DNA of 64,000 nucleotides, taken from the NCBI RefSeq assembly GCF_002813455.1, contig NZ_PHHE01000001.1, positions 1 through 64,000 on the forward strand. The letters run 5' to 3'. The notes under the pieces were generated by a model. The model saw only the letters and a program-made list of their open reading frames with translations, made no database searches and was not told where the DNA came from. This document shows, one piece after another, positions 10,408 to 18,810 of this stretch. The position numbers and the translations under genes are program-made. The number at the start of each line of letters is the position of its first letter. Positions within the stretch are counted from its first letter, which is position 1. The DNA is from Pseudomonas baetica (lineage in GTDB: Bacteria > Pseudomonadota > Gammaproteobacteria > Pseudomonadales > Pseudomonadaceae).

Positions 10408-13400
10408 GTGGATACGGCACGTCTCATTCATGATCTCGAGAAGAAACTCGACTTTTACGAACGTCAGAATCAGGGCGAGCCCGACCTCATCACACCCCTG
10501 CATGGCTATATCGCTGAGTTGCTGGCGGCCAGCACTGTTTATCCTCGCATACTGAACCGCACCACGGTGTTCGGCCTTTTGCAAGAGCAGGCAACTTGGT
10601 TGCATGACCTGGAGGGCTGGCAGGCGCTGAAAGACCCTGTGCCGCTGGCCGAACTTGAACAGCAGCGCGTGGTGACCTTCAAAAGTGGGCTGCTGGAGGT
10701 GGTCAGGCCGGTTCCCGTCGCCGACGACATGCCGCAAAAGTTGAAGCAACAGCTTGCGACAGTGGCGTCTCTTTATAACATCAGACACGGAGTCGACGGC
10801 TGGGTGGCGCCGCATGTTCGTGTCGATGAGGACCGTGTTACTGACGTGGGCTACCTGCAAGCACGCGACAAGTTGTCTGCGTCACACGGTGGGTATGAGG
10901 TTTCCTTCGAAGACGACGACCTTGTCGGGGTCGGCACGCTGCTGTGGGAACAATTGCGGGCCTCGAGGGAAACCCCGGAAGTGGCGTTCGAGGAATGGTG
11001 GTTGAAAATGGTACTGGCTTACAGGCGGCCGTATGTTTTTCACCTGAAGTTCCGCTCTTCAGAGGCGCGCGAGGATTTTCTAGCCGGTGCATTCCAGTAC
11101 GTGATGGCCGATGACTCTCTGCGGGATAGTTGGGAGCAATGCGCGGCCGATATCGCACTGGCCGCGAATCGCATGAATGCCATCGTGCGACCTGCACGGC
11201 GGGATTCAGCTGAGGTGCTTACCGGCTCCGAGCAGGAGGCCTATTGCCCAGCACTGGACCTGTCCCAACTGGGCGACGTGATCGAGCGTTTTCGGCGCCT
11301 GCGGAGCGCGCGCTTTTTTGATTGTTTCCAGTGGTGGAAAGGGGCGGGGAACTATTACGACTACGAGACGACCCATCATCTCGTGGCCGGCATCGTGAAG
11401 TACGAATGCGAAGACGGCGTACGGCGCGACAGTTTTCCTTACACGCGCCGTTTGTTGCAGCACTCGGCGCAGGCGCCGCACCTGGCAGAGATACTGTTCA
11501 GGAAAATTCACCTTTCACCCTATTTATGCTTGCTGCTGTCTGACAGGGCAACCAGTCATATCGGCTTGATCAAGGTCCACCAGCGCCTTAATGGTGCCTC
11601 CCAGCGCTTGTCGGACCGTTACGACTACGACAGGGCGTGGCAGCAATTGGTATTCGCCCAGGCGCTGGAGGTGTATGCCATCGCCCACGATGAGCCGATT
11701 GACGCCGAGGCTGCGCGCGACACGGTGCTAGCGATTGCAGAAGTGTTCGCGTGGCTGGCGGAACGCGAGACCGCCCCTCATGCCGAGGGCAAAGGCCTGG
11801 TGCTGCTCCAGGGGCTGAAGCAGGCGGTCGAACGTATGGAGTATCACCGACCCGAAGGCGGCAGAGCTTTGCCTCTTTTCAAGGACCATTGCGCCTCGGC
11901 GGCTGATTTTCTGGTGGCTAGGCACAAGCAGTTGAATGACAGGCACGACGAGTTGCCGCTTGCGCAATGGATGTTTTCGTTCTGGTGCATCGAAGCGTTG
12001 TCGGCGGGTTTCATGGGCAAGGGTGCGCCGGAAACAGCGCCCGCCGGACACGTCGCCACGCTATTGGTGAACGACTATCTCTGGCTTCTGCAACAGCGCT
12101 TCACGAGCGTGCATGTCGATATAGACGACGGCCCGGTCTTCGACAGCTTTGACTGGAGTGGGCTGCTGCGCCTTTGCAACAAGCCCCTACGGCGAAAATT
12201 GATTCATGCGTTCGATGATTTGGTTGTTGACGAGCCTGAAGGCTCTGAAGCAGGCCGCAGAGGTTTTTTTGGCGCGGTGAGGACGCACTTGCGCCTTCTT
12301 CTAGCGCTGGTTGTCGATGCTGAATCAGGCTTCAAGAAGGATGTCGTCGAAGCCCTGCTGGCCTTGATTCGGGAATTCGGTTTTGCCAATGATCGCCTAG
12401 CGGGGGTGTTCGAGGTGCTCAAGGATGGAGCTGGGCACGGCAAGGTTCAGTTGTGGGCGCGGGTGTGCCAGGCCAGCAACCTGTTCGCGGAGGATGATTT
12501 CACGGCGTTCCTGAGCATACTGCGAGAGCGGCCAACACCCATTGGCGGCTTGCTTGAGCTGTTCGAAGCAACGCTATCGTCTGCCAGGAAAGCGCGCATC
12601 CTCGAGCACGTGATCACGCTGGACTTCGAGGCTGAAAGGATTGTCTGGATTCCAGAGATTTTCCGGGTGGCCATGATGGCGGCCAATGCCGGCCAGTTAT
12701 CGCTTGCACGGCATCTGGCGAAATATGGCGCATCCGTTCGACGCAGCCACTCTTCTGTCTCGTTTGAGCCGCTGGCCGAGTTGATCGAGCTTAAAGCGAT
12801 TGCGGAGGACGCGGCCCTCAACGATAAGCAACGGATTGACGAGCTGGAGCTGTTCCTTGACACCGCCACGCAGGCCAGTGACGAGGCCCACCAGTATGCT
12901 CGACAGCTAATAGCGAACTGCTGCTTGACGGTCGATGCCCAGCGTGCGCTTCACCTGTTCGATGCCCTGTTGAAAGAGCGTAAGCAGCTCACTTACGCGA
13001 CGGGAAGACTCAAGGCGAGTCGGATCCTCGGCAAAAAGAAAAAGACGGGCGTAGACATCGATCCTTGGCAACTGTATGGGCAGTGGTACGAGGTCTATCG
13101 TGCTGTTGGGTTGAAGCAGGTGGATGCCAGGGATTTAGAGGAAGCACTGGGGCTTCTGGTCGAATGTAAGAGGTGGGAAGAACTGGATCGTGTCTGGCGT
13201 GAACTGCCCGATCGCTTCCAGCGGTCTTGCGAACTTGCGTCTATCCGTTGCTTGCACCTTCAAGAACAGGGGCGGGTGGACGATGCGCTGAAGCATTTGC
13301 ATGAGGTCGAGAACCTTCATGGCGAATTCCCGGCCGTGCAGAAGGGGGCGTTCGAAACCCTGGAAAAGCGCCTGAGAAACAGCAACGTCGTGCGGTTGAA

Positions 13401-13959
13401 AAGTTCCCCTCATGTGACGGACCTGTACATCAAGCCTGACCATACCCACGCGAGAGTCATGTGGCGGGAGATCTGTGCATTGGCACCGCACGACCAGAGT
13501 CTGGTGTTCGGTCAGGCGACGGACGCAGATGCCTTGGAACAGTTTATCTCCAGCAATATCTACAGCGTTACCCTGGAACTTCTAACGCGTAAAAACAACC
13601 TGTACCGCCCTACGGACCCTGACGCACAAGCGCTGATAGATCAGGAAAACTTGATCAATGACTGGTTGACTTCGCTGCTGGGCCACCGCTTGGATTACCT
13701 GAACTGGACGGTGAAAGACCAGGCGAGGATAGGTAGCTCTGCTTCGAAAAAAGGGGTAGGGGAAATTGATGGTGGCATCTACGCACGCACGAACTGCATT
13801 TCGATTGTCGAGGCCTTCCGCCTGCACAATTTCAAACGCAAGACGATCGAGGACCATCTCAACAAGGTCGCGGGGTACAATTCGCCGGGTGTTAGGGAAA
13901 CTCTGAAGAAGCCTTCCAAATCTGGTGAAATACCCGCCCGACCCGAACACGACGGTTGA
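10408..13959 (+). CDS. Large protein of unknown function, 3' end cut by an IS; possible defence protein
   Basis: The GTG start is set by AAGGAGG six bases upstream. The 1183-codon frame is intact but runs into the inserted IS: native sequence ends near codon 1162 (about 13893) and the last 21 residues are IS-encoded. The protein is largely helical, rich in Leu/Ala/Arg, with repeat-like helical hairpins in the middle and second half (about 640-1010). I see no Walker A motif, signal peptide or membrane segment. The C-terminal region (about 1085-1160) reads WTVKDQARIG, then GEIDGGIY, then SIVEAFRL, then an EDHLNKVAGYN segment. This resembles a restriction-endonuclease-like fold (acidic residue in GEID, E in VEA) seen at the ends of some large defence proteins. 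I cannot name the family. Defence is suggested only by this motif and by Hachiman nearby. Confidence 0.6.
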   Translation: MDTARLIHDLEKKLDFYERQNQGEPDLITPLHGYIAELLAASTVYPRILNRTTVFGLLQEQATWLHDLEGWQALKDPVPLAELEQQRVVTFKSGLLEVVRPVPVADDMPQKLKQQLATVASLYNIRHGVDGWVAPHVRVDEDRVTDVGYLQARDKLSASHGGYEVSFEDDDLVGVGTLLWEQLRASRETPEVAFEEWWLKMVLAYRRPYVFHLKFRSSEAREDFLAGAFQYVMADDSLRDSWEQCAADIALAANRMNAIVRPARRDSAEVLTGSEQEAYCPALDLSQLGDVIERFRRLRSARFFDCFQWWKGAGNYYDYETTHHLVAGIVKYECEDGVRRDSFPYTRRLLQHSAQAPHLAEILFRKIHLSPYLCLLLSDRATSHIGLIKVHQRLNGASQRLSDRYDYDRAWQQLVFAQALEVYAIAHDEPIDAEAARDTVLAIAEVFAWLAERETAPHAEGKGLVLLQGLKQAVERMEYHRPEGGRALPLFKDHCASAADFLVARHKQLNDRHDELPLAQWMFSFWCIEALSAGFMGKGAPETAPAGHVATLLVNDYLWLLQQRFTSVHVDIDDGPVFDSFDWSGLLRLCNKPLRRKLIHAFDDLVVDEPEGSEAGRRGFFGAVRTHLRLLLALVVDAESGFKKDVVEALLALIREFGFANDRLAGVFEVLKDGAGHGKVQLWARVCQASNLFAEDDFTAFLSILRERPTPIGGLLELFEATLSSARKARILEHVITLDFEAERIVWIPEIFRVAMMAANAGQLSLARHLAKYGASVRRSHSSVSFEPLAELIELKAIAEDAALNDKQRIDELELFLDTATQASDEAHQYARQLIANCCLTVDAQRALHLFDALLKERKQLTYATGRLKASRILGKKKKTGVDIDPWQLYGQWYEVYRAVGLKQVDARDLEEALGLLVECKRWEELDRVWRELPDRFQRSCELASIRCLHLQEQGRVDDALKHLHEVENLHGEFPAVQKGAFETLEKRLRNSNVVRLKSSPHVTDLYIKPDHTHARVMWREICALAPHDQSLVFGQATDADALEQFISSNIYSVTLELLTRKNNLYRPTDPDAQALIDQENLINDWLTSLLGHRLDYLNWTVKDQARIGSSASKKGVGEIDGGIYARTNCISIVEAFRLHNFKRKTIEDHLNKVAGYNSPGVRETLKKPSKSGEIPARPEHDG

Positions 13960-15087
13960 GTCACGATGAAACAGATGTCCTTCGCCGATGCCGAGTACGC
14001 CGGCAAACGTAAGCAGACCCGCCGCGAGCGCTTTCTGATTGAGATGGATCAGGTCGTGCCTTGGAAGGGCTTGATTGCCTTGATCGAACCACACTATCCG
14101 AAGGGCGACGGCGGTCGTCCGGCTTACCCGCTGATGGCGATGTTGCGGGTTCATCTGATGCAGAACTGGTTCGGCTACAGTGATCCGGCGATGGAAGAAG
14201 CGCTCTATGAGACCACGATCCTGCGCCAGTTTTCGGGGTTGCACCTGGATCGGATTCCCGATGAGACCACGATCCTCAACTTCCGGCGTCTGTTGGAAAA
14301 ACACGAGTTGGCCGGCGGAATTTTGCAGGTCATCAACGGTTATCTAGGCGACCGTGGCCTGATGTTGCGCCAGGGTACGGTGGTCGATGCAACGATCATT
14401 CATGCGCCGAGTTCGACCAAGAATGAAGACGGAAAACGTGATCCCGACATGCATCAGACGAAGAAGGGGAACCAGTATTTCTTCGGGATGAAAGCGCATA
14501 TCGGCGTTGATGCCGAGTCGGGTTTGGTGCATAGCGTGGTGGGCACGGCGGCGAATGTCGCGGACGTGACGCAGGTTGCTCAGTTGCTGCATGGCGAAGA
14601 GTCGTACGTGTCTGGCGATGCCGGTTACACCGGCGTGGACAAGCGTCCCGAGCATCAGAACCGCAAAATGATCTGGTCAATTGCCGCACGGCCCAGCACG
14701 TATAAGAAGCACGGCAAGAAGAGTTTTATTGCTCAGGTGCGTCGCAAAATCGAATACGCCAAGGCCCAGGTACGCGCTAAGGTTGAACACCCGTTTCGGG
14801 TCATCAAGTGTCAGTTTGGGTATACGAAAGTGCGCTTTCGCGGCTTGATGAAAAACACCGCGCAACAGGTCACGCTATTTGCGCTGTCGAACGTGTGGAT
14901 GATGCGAAAACGGCTGCTGGTTGCGGGAGAGGTACGTCTGTAATGCGCAAAAAGCGCCTTGAAAAGGCGCCGCGCAAGGGTGAAACGATGAGTGAGTAAC
15001 AGGAAAGGTCTGTTTTCTGACCCTGCCAGCGTTTTTTTGATTGACCAATGAGGGCATCAAAAAATCGCTGACTACTTCAGACCTTCC
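13896..15087 (+). mobile_element. IS5-family insertion sequence, copy A
   Basis: A 1192-bp element bounded by 16-bp imperfect inverted repeats: GGAAACTCTGAAGAAG at the left and GGAAGGTCTGAAGTAG on the other strand at the right. It encodes one transposase. The four bases outside each end (TTAG left, TTAA right) both fit the YTAR target of the IS5 group but differ, so there is no clean target duplication. It interrupts the 1183-codon gene at its left end. It is related to, but clearly diverged from, copy B at 18842-20032 in the same orientation. Confidence 0.85.
13966..14943 (+). CDS. IS5-family transposase, copy A
   Basis: A 325-residue DDE transposase that cuts and joins the ends of its own IS. 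The catalytic triad is visible: Asp in VVDATII, Asp in SGDAGYTG and Glu in RAKVEHPFRV. The N terminus has the IS5-group stretch WFGYSDPAMEEALYE and the TTILNFRRLLE motif. The frame is intact, so the element may still be active. Protein identity to the copy B transposase is roughly 80 percent by eye, so the two did not arise from a very recent duplication. Confidence 0.93.
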   Translation: MKQMSFADAEYAGKRKQTRRERFLIEMDQVVPWKGLIALIEPHYPKGDGGRPAYPLMAMLRVHLMQNWFGYSDPAMEEALYETTILRQFSGLHLDRIPDETTILNFRRLLEKHELAGGILQVINGYLGDRGLMLRQGTVVDATIIHAPSSTKNEDGKRDPDMHQTKKGNQYFFGMKAHIGVDAESGLVHSVVGTAANVADVTQVAQLLHGEESYVSGDAGYTGVDKRPEHQNRKMIWSIAARPSTYKKHGKKSFIAQVRRKIEYAKAQVRAKVEHPFRVIKCQFGYTKVRFRGLMKNTAQQVTLFALSNVWMMRKRLLVAGEVRL

Positions 15088-15091
15088 TTAA

Positions 15092-15325
15092 GTCACGTTT
15101 AGTCCAGTCTTTGAGCATGGGATCATTTCGGCGGTAGCTGAGTTCAAACGGGATCTGTTGATCGAACGCACGAACGCTCGGCTGGCCCGTACGCGAGCCC
15201 AAGGGACAAAGCGGGCCAGGTGCTGCAATCCATCTCGACAGACCATTACCAGGATTCGTGAAAAAGCCAACCAAGCCCTACCACTCGGCCTAAGTGAATC
15301 GCCCCCAGTACTGGAGACACCATGA
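15092..15325 (+). pseudogene. tnpR: Remnant of a serine recombinase (Tn3-type resolvase) C-terminal part
   Basis: Starting right after the IS5 end, one frame reads IISAVAEFKRDLLIERTNAR, then LARTRAQG and SRQTITRIRE, ending at TGA 15323-15325. AEFxRDLLIERT is the hallmark of the end of the resolvase catalytic domain, and the last phrase matches its helix-turn-helix. The N-terminal catalytic part with the active serine is missing, removed by or lost before the IS insertion. The final dozen residues (SESPPVLETP) may belong to another gene, perhaps sctT, because the stop overlaps the sctU start as ATGA. Confidence 0.7.
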
Positions 15326-15486
15326 GTGCCGAAAAAACCGAACAACCCACGCCAAAGAAACTCCGCGATGCGCGCACCAAGGGCCAGGTAATCAAAAGCA
15401 AGAAAGTGGTGTCGGCCATACTGATACTGTCGTCGTTCGCCACGCTAACGAGCTTTTCCGAGTACTACATGGAACACTTGGAGTAG
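15322..15486 (+). pseudogene. sctU: N-terminal fragment of type III secretion export-switch gene sctU (pscU/hrcU family)
   Basis: A 54-codon reading frame beginning MSAEKTEQPTPKKLRDARTK, then GQVIKSKKVVSAILIL and SFSEYYMEHL, ending at TAG 15484-15486. This is the conserved N terminus of SctU (YscU/PscU), including the start of its first membrane helix; the full protein is about 350 residues and carries the autocleavage site NPTH, which is absent here. It is therefore a non-functional scrap, but it ties this segment to a former type III secretion locus of the Pseudomonas/Yersinia type. The next 190 bases to the effector gene show no gene that I can support. Confidence 0.8.
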
Positions 15487-15676
15487 CCACGGCAGGCTTC
15501 CGACAGTGCTCAAACGCAGCGTATTGCGCCAGTTTTTCCAGGCAAGCCCCGCACACCTCTGGACCGCCCGCAAAGACTTGCTCGGGCCGAGCATTCGGCG
15601 GCTGCTTGAACAGGGCCTGCCGAGTGCCTTTGAGGAACACCAGCTCGAGATTTGGCTCTGGGCGCAAGCACCTGGA

Positions 15677-17065
15677 TCAGGCCAGATCCAGGCCACGCAG
15701 CCTCAAGCGCGGGTCCTGATTCAGCGCATCACCTGCCTGCGCCTTCGGTCCGGCAGGTAAGTCCAACGCTTCTAGCAAACCCTTCTTACTTCCGCTGTCT
15801 GCGGACAACGCAGATTCCTCCAGCACGCGTTTGGTCACGCCCTGGCTGTCCGTTGTGCTGAATAGCACGGTCATCTCGGTATCCTTGTTGTAGAGGATCT
15901 CTTGTTCGTTTGCCTCGATCGAGACGTCGCTGACATCCAGCCCGGACTTGCCGAACACGGTCGACTGGGTGCCATAGCTACCAAAATCCTTGGCGGTTTG
16001 CGCATTCATGGACGTCGACAGGTAACCCGCGTCCTGGCCTTTCTGGCCCTCTGCAACTGCGCTGAACGCATCGCCACCGCGGGTGCCTCGGAAGGTCTTG
16101 ACGACGGTCTCGTCAGCGTCGACCTTGTCGAAGGCCGAGCTTAACCCCTCAACAATTGCCGATTGACCCTGATTCAGCGCCTCGTCGGCCCGCAAAGCGC
16201 GGTTCAACGGCTGATATTCACCATTGGTGTAGAGCCCGATGGCCATCACTTCCCCATCGCTGAAGGCAGGCGTCTGGCCATTCTTGGGTTCATCCAGGTA
16301 CTGTTCGGCCTCCAGACCGAAATGCTCGAGCAGCGTATCGGCCAATTTATCGGCGGGTGGCGGGGTCACGGGTTCGCCCCTCAACTCCCGACCGACCACC
16401 TGCTCCAAATGGCTGACATCGCTGGCCAATTGATTGAGTTGCTGCGCGGCTTCCGCCAACTGCGGCGCGGTCGCCTCTTGCAACCAAGCGCTGGCGTACC
16501 CGCCGACCGTGGCCCACTGCTGCAAGGAAATGCCTGCCACTTTCTGATCCAGCAGCGTGGTCGCCGCCAAACGATTGTCAGCACTCTGCGAGTGGTCCTT
16601 GACGGCTTTCAACGCGGTAGCCACGGAGCGCAAGGCGCCATTGCCGGTGGCAAGCGCGCTGCGTTTTTCAAGCAGATTCGCGGCAGTGACATTAGCCAAT
16701 TGAACCGCCTTGGCCAAGCCATTGGGGGCTTCTTTGAGGGCAATCTGCTGCATCATCAATTTGAGTTCCGCCGTAGAAACGGGCGGCGCCTGGAGCCGGG
16801 ATGCCACCTGCGGGGCACGAGGGGTGTTGTGACCCAGCAAGTTGCCGATCCACTCCCGCACCGCCGCAAACGGTCGGACGATCTGGGTTAGGATACGTGA
16901 GAGCAGGCCGCCTCCCTGAGGTGACTCATGGCGACCTGCGAGCAGTTTTGCAGCCGGGTCGGTGTCGACCGGACGAGCACTCAGGTTGCTGGACCGAACT
17001 TCCTGTATGCCAGGAGCGGGGGTTGGGAATGCGCCGTAGCTATGAGCGAACGAGTTGATCTGCAA
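15677..17065 (-). CDS. exoS: ExoS/ExoT-like type III effector: RhoGAP and ADP-ribosyltransferase
   Basis: A 462-residue protein (ExoS is 453, ExoT 457) resembling these bifunctional toxins over its length. In order: a secretion/chaperone-binding N terminus; a membrane-localisation segment (GLLSRILTQIVRPF to WIGNLLG, 53-77); a RhoGAP domain with arginine finger Arg146 in NGALRS; and an ADP-ribosyltransferase domain with Arg326 (TFRGTRGG), the STS motif 350-352 (GYLSTSMN) and the catalytic pair Glu387/Glu389 in NEQEILYNKD. Near the C terminus, LLEALDL (430-436) matches the 14-3-3 cofactor-binding motif of ExoS. All key residues are present. The start is TTG with AGGAGG eight bases upstream; no ATG fits. 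Known homologues inactivate Rho GTPases and modify Ras-like proteins in host cells. The chaperone gene is divergent. No complete secretion apparatus lies in this window. Confidence 0.92.
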   Translation of the reverse strand: MQINSFAHSYGAFPTPAPGIQEVRSSNLSARPVDTDPAAKLLAGRHESPQGGGLLSRILTQIVRPFAAVREWIGNLLGHNTPRAPQVASRLQAPPVSTAELKLMMQQIALKEAPNGLAKAVQLANVTAANLLEKRSALATGNGALRSVATALKAVKDHSQSADNRLAATTLLDQKVAGISLQQWATVGGYASAWLQEATAPQLAEAAQQLNQLASDVSHLEQVVGRELRGEPVTPPPADKLADTLLEHFGLEAEQYLDEPKNGQTPAFSDGEVMAIGLYTNGEYQPLNRALRADEALNQGQSAIVEGLSSAFDKVDADETVVKTFRGTRGGDAFSAVAEGQKGQDAGYLSTSMNAQTAKDFGSYGTQSTVFGKSGLDVSDVSIEANEQEILYNKDTEMTVLFSTTDSQGVTKRVLEESALSADSGSKKGLLEALDLPAGPKAQAGDALNQDPRLRLRGLDLA

Positions 17066-17263
17066 GATGACTTCCTCCTGTATTGCCTTGACGAGAAGTC
17101 TAGGGATATTTACAGCGGCGACCTATCAGGATTGGTCGTAATTTTTTACAGAGGTGCCAGTTCGGCAAAACTCTTCATAAAAAGTTAAAAACTCCAACCG
17201 TGGTTGATAGTTAGCGATTTTTCGTACTGCTCTAATGCGTTCTTTTAGCCCTCGGAAATCATC
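17066..17263. promoter_or_regulatory. Divergent promoter region between effector and chaperone genes
   Basis: This 198-base A/T-rich gap must carry both promoters. It contains A-tracts at 17141-17148 (on the minus strand) and at 17179-17192 (ATAAAAAG then TTAAAAAC). These resemble the A-rich half-sites bound by ExsA, the AraC-type activator of the P. aeruginosa type III regulon, but neither matches TNAAAANA perfectly. Assignment as ExsA sites is a guess from context. Confidence 0.35.
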
Positions 17264-17623
17264 ATGACCGTGCACTTTCAAGCAGCGATCAAACAGCTCT
17301 ATCTCTCACTGTCACTGCCGGCCCCCTCGACCATCGATCCGATTACCAGCCTGCAATTTGACAGGCATGTCTGCCATCTCACTGAGCACCCCGTCGGTTA
17401 CCTGCTGATGTTCGTCAACGTGACGCCGGCCGAACACGCCCCGGTCGAAGAGCAAAACCTGTTCAGTCAGGACACCTGCAAACCCGTGCTGGGGCTTGAT
17501 TCCGTAAGTCAGGACCGGGTGTTGTGGAATCGCCAGCCCCTGCTGCAAATGGACCGTGCCATGGTCTACCATCAACTGGAACAACTGGTGTGCGCGGCCC
17601 GTCAGCTGAGCAACATTGCCTGA
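17264..17623 (+). CDS. spcS: SpcS-like type III secretion chaperone for the ExoS-like effector
   Basis: A 119-residue small acidic protein of the CesT/SycE chaperone class. It matches remembered features of P. aeruginosa SpcS, the ExoS/ExoT chaperone: FQAAIKQLYLSLSLP at the start, HLTEHPVGYLLMF in the middle, EQNLFSQDTCKPVLG, and VLWNRQPLLQMDRA with YHQLEQLV near the end. Such chaperones dimerise and bind the effector N terminus in the bacterial cytoplasm, keeping it soluble and secretable. It is divergent from the effector gene with a 198-base spacer. The intact frame next to an intact effector suggests the pair is maintained as a unit. Confidence 0.87.
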   Translation: MTVHFQAAIKQLYLSLSLPAPSTIDPITSLQFDRHVCHLTEHPVGYLLMFVNVTPAEHAPVEEQNLFSQDTCKPVLGLDSVSQDRVLWNRQPLLQMDRAMVYHQLEQLVCAARQLSNIA

Positions 17624-17625
17624 GT

Positions 17626-17663
17626 GGGGTCGATAGAGAAAACGGACAAAACCGTACGGTAAG
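17626..17663 (+). repeat. Tn3-family 38-bp terminal inverted repeat, left end
   Basis: The stretch starts GGGGTCGATAGAGAAAACGG and ends ACCGTACGGTAAG, exactly 38 bases, with the GGGG start and TAAG end typical of Tn3-family ends. It starts just after the chaperone stop codon. It pairs with the inverted, truncated copy at 18811-18841 (about 25 of 31 shared positions identical by eye). Confidence 0.75.
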
Positions 17664-17872
17664 CATGCGAGCTGTCAGGTTGAAGCCATAGAGGCTGGCC
17701 GTGAGGTGTCAGAAAATGCCGAAGCCAGCTCTAGCTTGACGTTGTACAGGCTGCCAGCCTGACGCCGTGTTGAGGTGTAGCCCAAATTGACACGTAGCTG
17801 CACCTAAGAAGTCATGTGCATCTTTTGCAGAGTGGAGTAGGATTAAATCCTATCTTGTCCAGGAGGTTCGTT

Positions 17873-18151
17873 ATGCGAAGCACTCAACAATTCAGTATCA
17901 CTCTGCCCATCCAGATGGCCGACGTAGTGAAAGCCAAGGTCGCTGCCGGTGAATATGCCACTGAAAGCGAAGTGATCCGTGATGGCCTGCGGGCGCTGCT
18001 AGCCCGTGATCGCGCCTTGGAAAGCTGGCTCGTTGGCCAAGTAGCCCCGGCTTACGATGCCTTGAAAGCAGACCCTTCGCGTGCGATGAGCGTCGATCAG
18101 GTGCGTGCCCGGTTGTCGGCAGAACACCAGAACGCCACTGCAAAATCGTAA
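17873..18151 (+). CDS. parD: ParD-family antitoxin
   Basis: A 92-residue protein starting at ATG 17873 with AGGAGG at 17861-17866. The N-terminal half is a ribbon-helix-helix fold: a beta strand in QQFSITLP, then two helices with YATESEVIRDGLRAL, the signature of ParD/CopG antitoxins. The C-terminal tail (about residues 50-92) is charged and would wrap the toxin. It is likely to bind its own promoter and neutralise the ParE toxin, whose start overlaps its stop by one base. Other frames further upstream lack a ribosome-binding site. Confidence 0.88.
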   Translation: MRSTQQFSITLPIQMADVVKAKVAAGEYATESEVIRDGLRALLARDRALESWLVGQVAPAYDALKADPSRAMSVDQVRARLSAEHQNATAKS

Positions 18152-18465
18152 TGGCGTATACCGTCGAGTTTGCACCGGAAGCCCTAGAACAGTTGGCTGC
18201 GCTCTATCGCTACATTGCCACGGCGGCGTCGCCGGAGACTGCCCAGCGTTATACCGATGCCATCGTGAGCCATTGCGAAGAGCTACGGACGTTCCCGCAT
18301 CGAGGGAACCAAAGGGACGATATACGCCCAGGTCTGCGTATCACGAACTATCGCAAGCGGGCTGTAATTGCCTTTGCCGTTGATGCCAAGCAGGTTGCCA
18401 TCCTGGGAATTTTTTATGGAGGGCAGAACTTCGAGGCTGCTTTGCAATTAGAGCTGGACGATTAG
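18151..18465 (+). CDS. parE: ParE/RelE-superfamily toxin
   Basis: A 104-residue toxin with the family features: VEFAPEALEQLAALYRYIA at the N terminus, a helical hairpin, a beta-sheet with RPGLRITNYRKRAVIAFAV, and VAILGIFYGGQNFEAAL at the end. ParE toxins poison DNA gyrase, whereas RelE relatives cut mRNA; pairing with a ParD antitoxin favours gyrase. It is translationally coupled to parD (TAATG overlap). The pair probably stabilises the mobile element that carries it. Confidence 0.87.
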   Translation: MAYTVEFAPEALEQLAALYRYIATAASPETAQRYTDAIVSHCEELRTFPHRGNQRDDIRPGLRITNYRKRAVIAFAVDAKQVAILGIFYGGQNFEAALQLELDD

Positions 18466-18555
18466 GTTTACGGCTGGGCACCGGGCTTAAGTGCACTTTC
18501 TGCTCCGTTGCTCCCTCATCCCTAATATTCACAACCCGAACGTGAGGCCGTGATT

Positions 18556-18798
18556 ATGTTTCCGAAAGAGATCAAGGCAGATCGAGAACTTCTTGACGGC
18601 GGTCGCTTCGCTTTCAACGTTCAACACGACACGCTGGGCAAGCTGGGACGAATCATCCTGCAACCCGCTCAGCAGGGCGGCAGCCAAGTCACCTACGAGG
18701 TCATAGATCTGTCTGATGGTCGCTTTGATCAGCGAAAGGCATTGATGGAGTCGTTGGCTAAGATTGTCACCGCTGCGTTCGAAAATGCCCGGCGCTAG
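18556..18798 (+). CDS. Small conserved-looking hypothetical protein
   Basis: An 80-residue soluble protein starting at ATG 18556, eight bases after TGAGG; an in-frame GTG at 18550 is too close to that site. The sequence has beta-rich character (GRFAFNVQHDTLGKLGRIIL, then SQVTYEVIDLSD) and a C-terminal helix. I do not recognise a family. It lies between parE and the truncated Tn3 end, so it is part of the mini-element cargo. The frame is intact. Confidence 0.6.
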   Translation: MFPKEIKADRELLDGGRFAFNVQHDTLGKLGRIILQPAQQGGSQVTYEVIDLSDGRFDQRKALMESLAKIVTAAFENARR

Positions 18799-18810
18799 TG
18801 GGGTAAAAAC

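Noticed and set aside
15506..15760. 84-codon plus-strand frame between the sctU fragment and the effector gene
   Set aside because: The first part (HLWTARKDLLGPSIRRLLEQ) looks protein-like and could be a type III gene remnant, but I could not match it to a family, and its end overlaps the effector gene antisense.
17066..17263. Exact ExsA-binding site upstream of the effector
   Set aside because: A-tracts are suggestive, but no stretch matches the consensus fully, so only a low-confidence regulatory region is listed.
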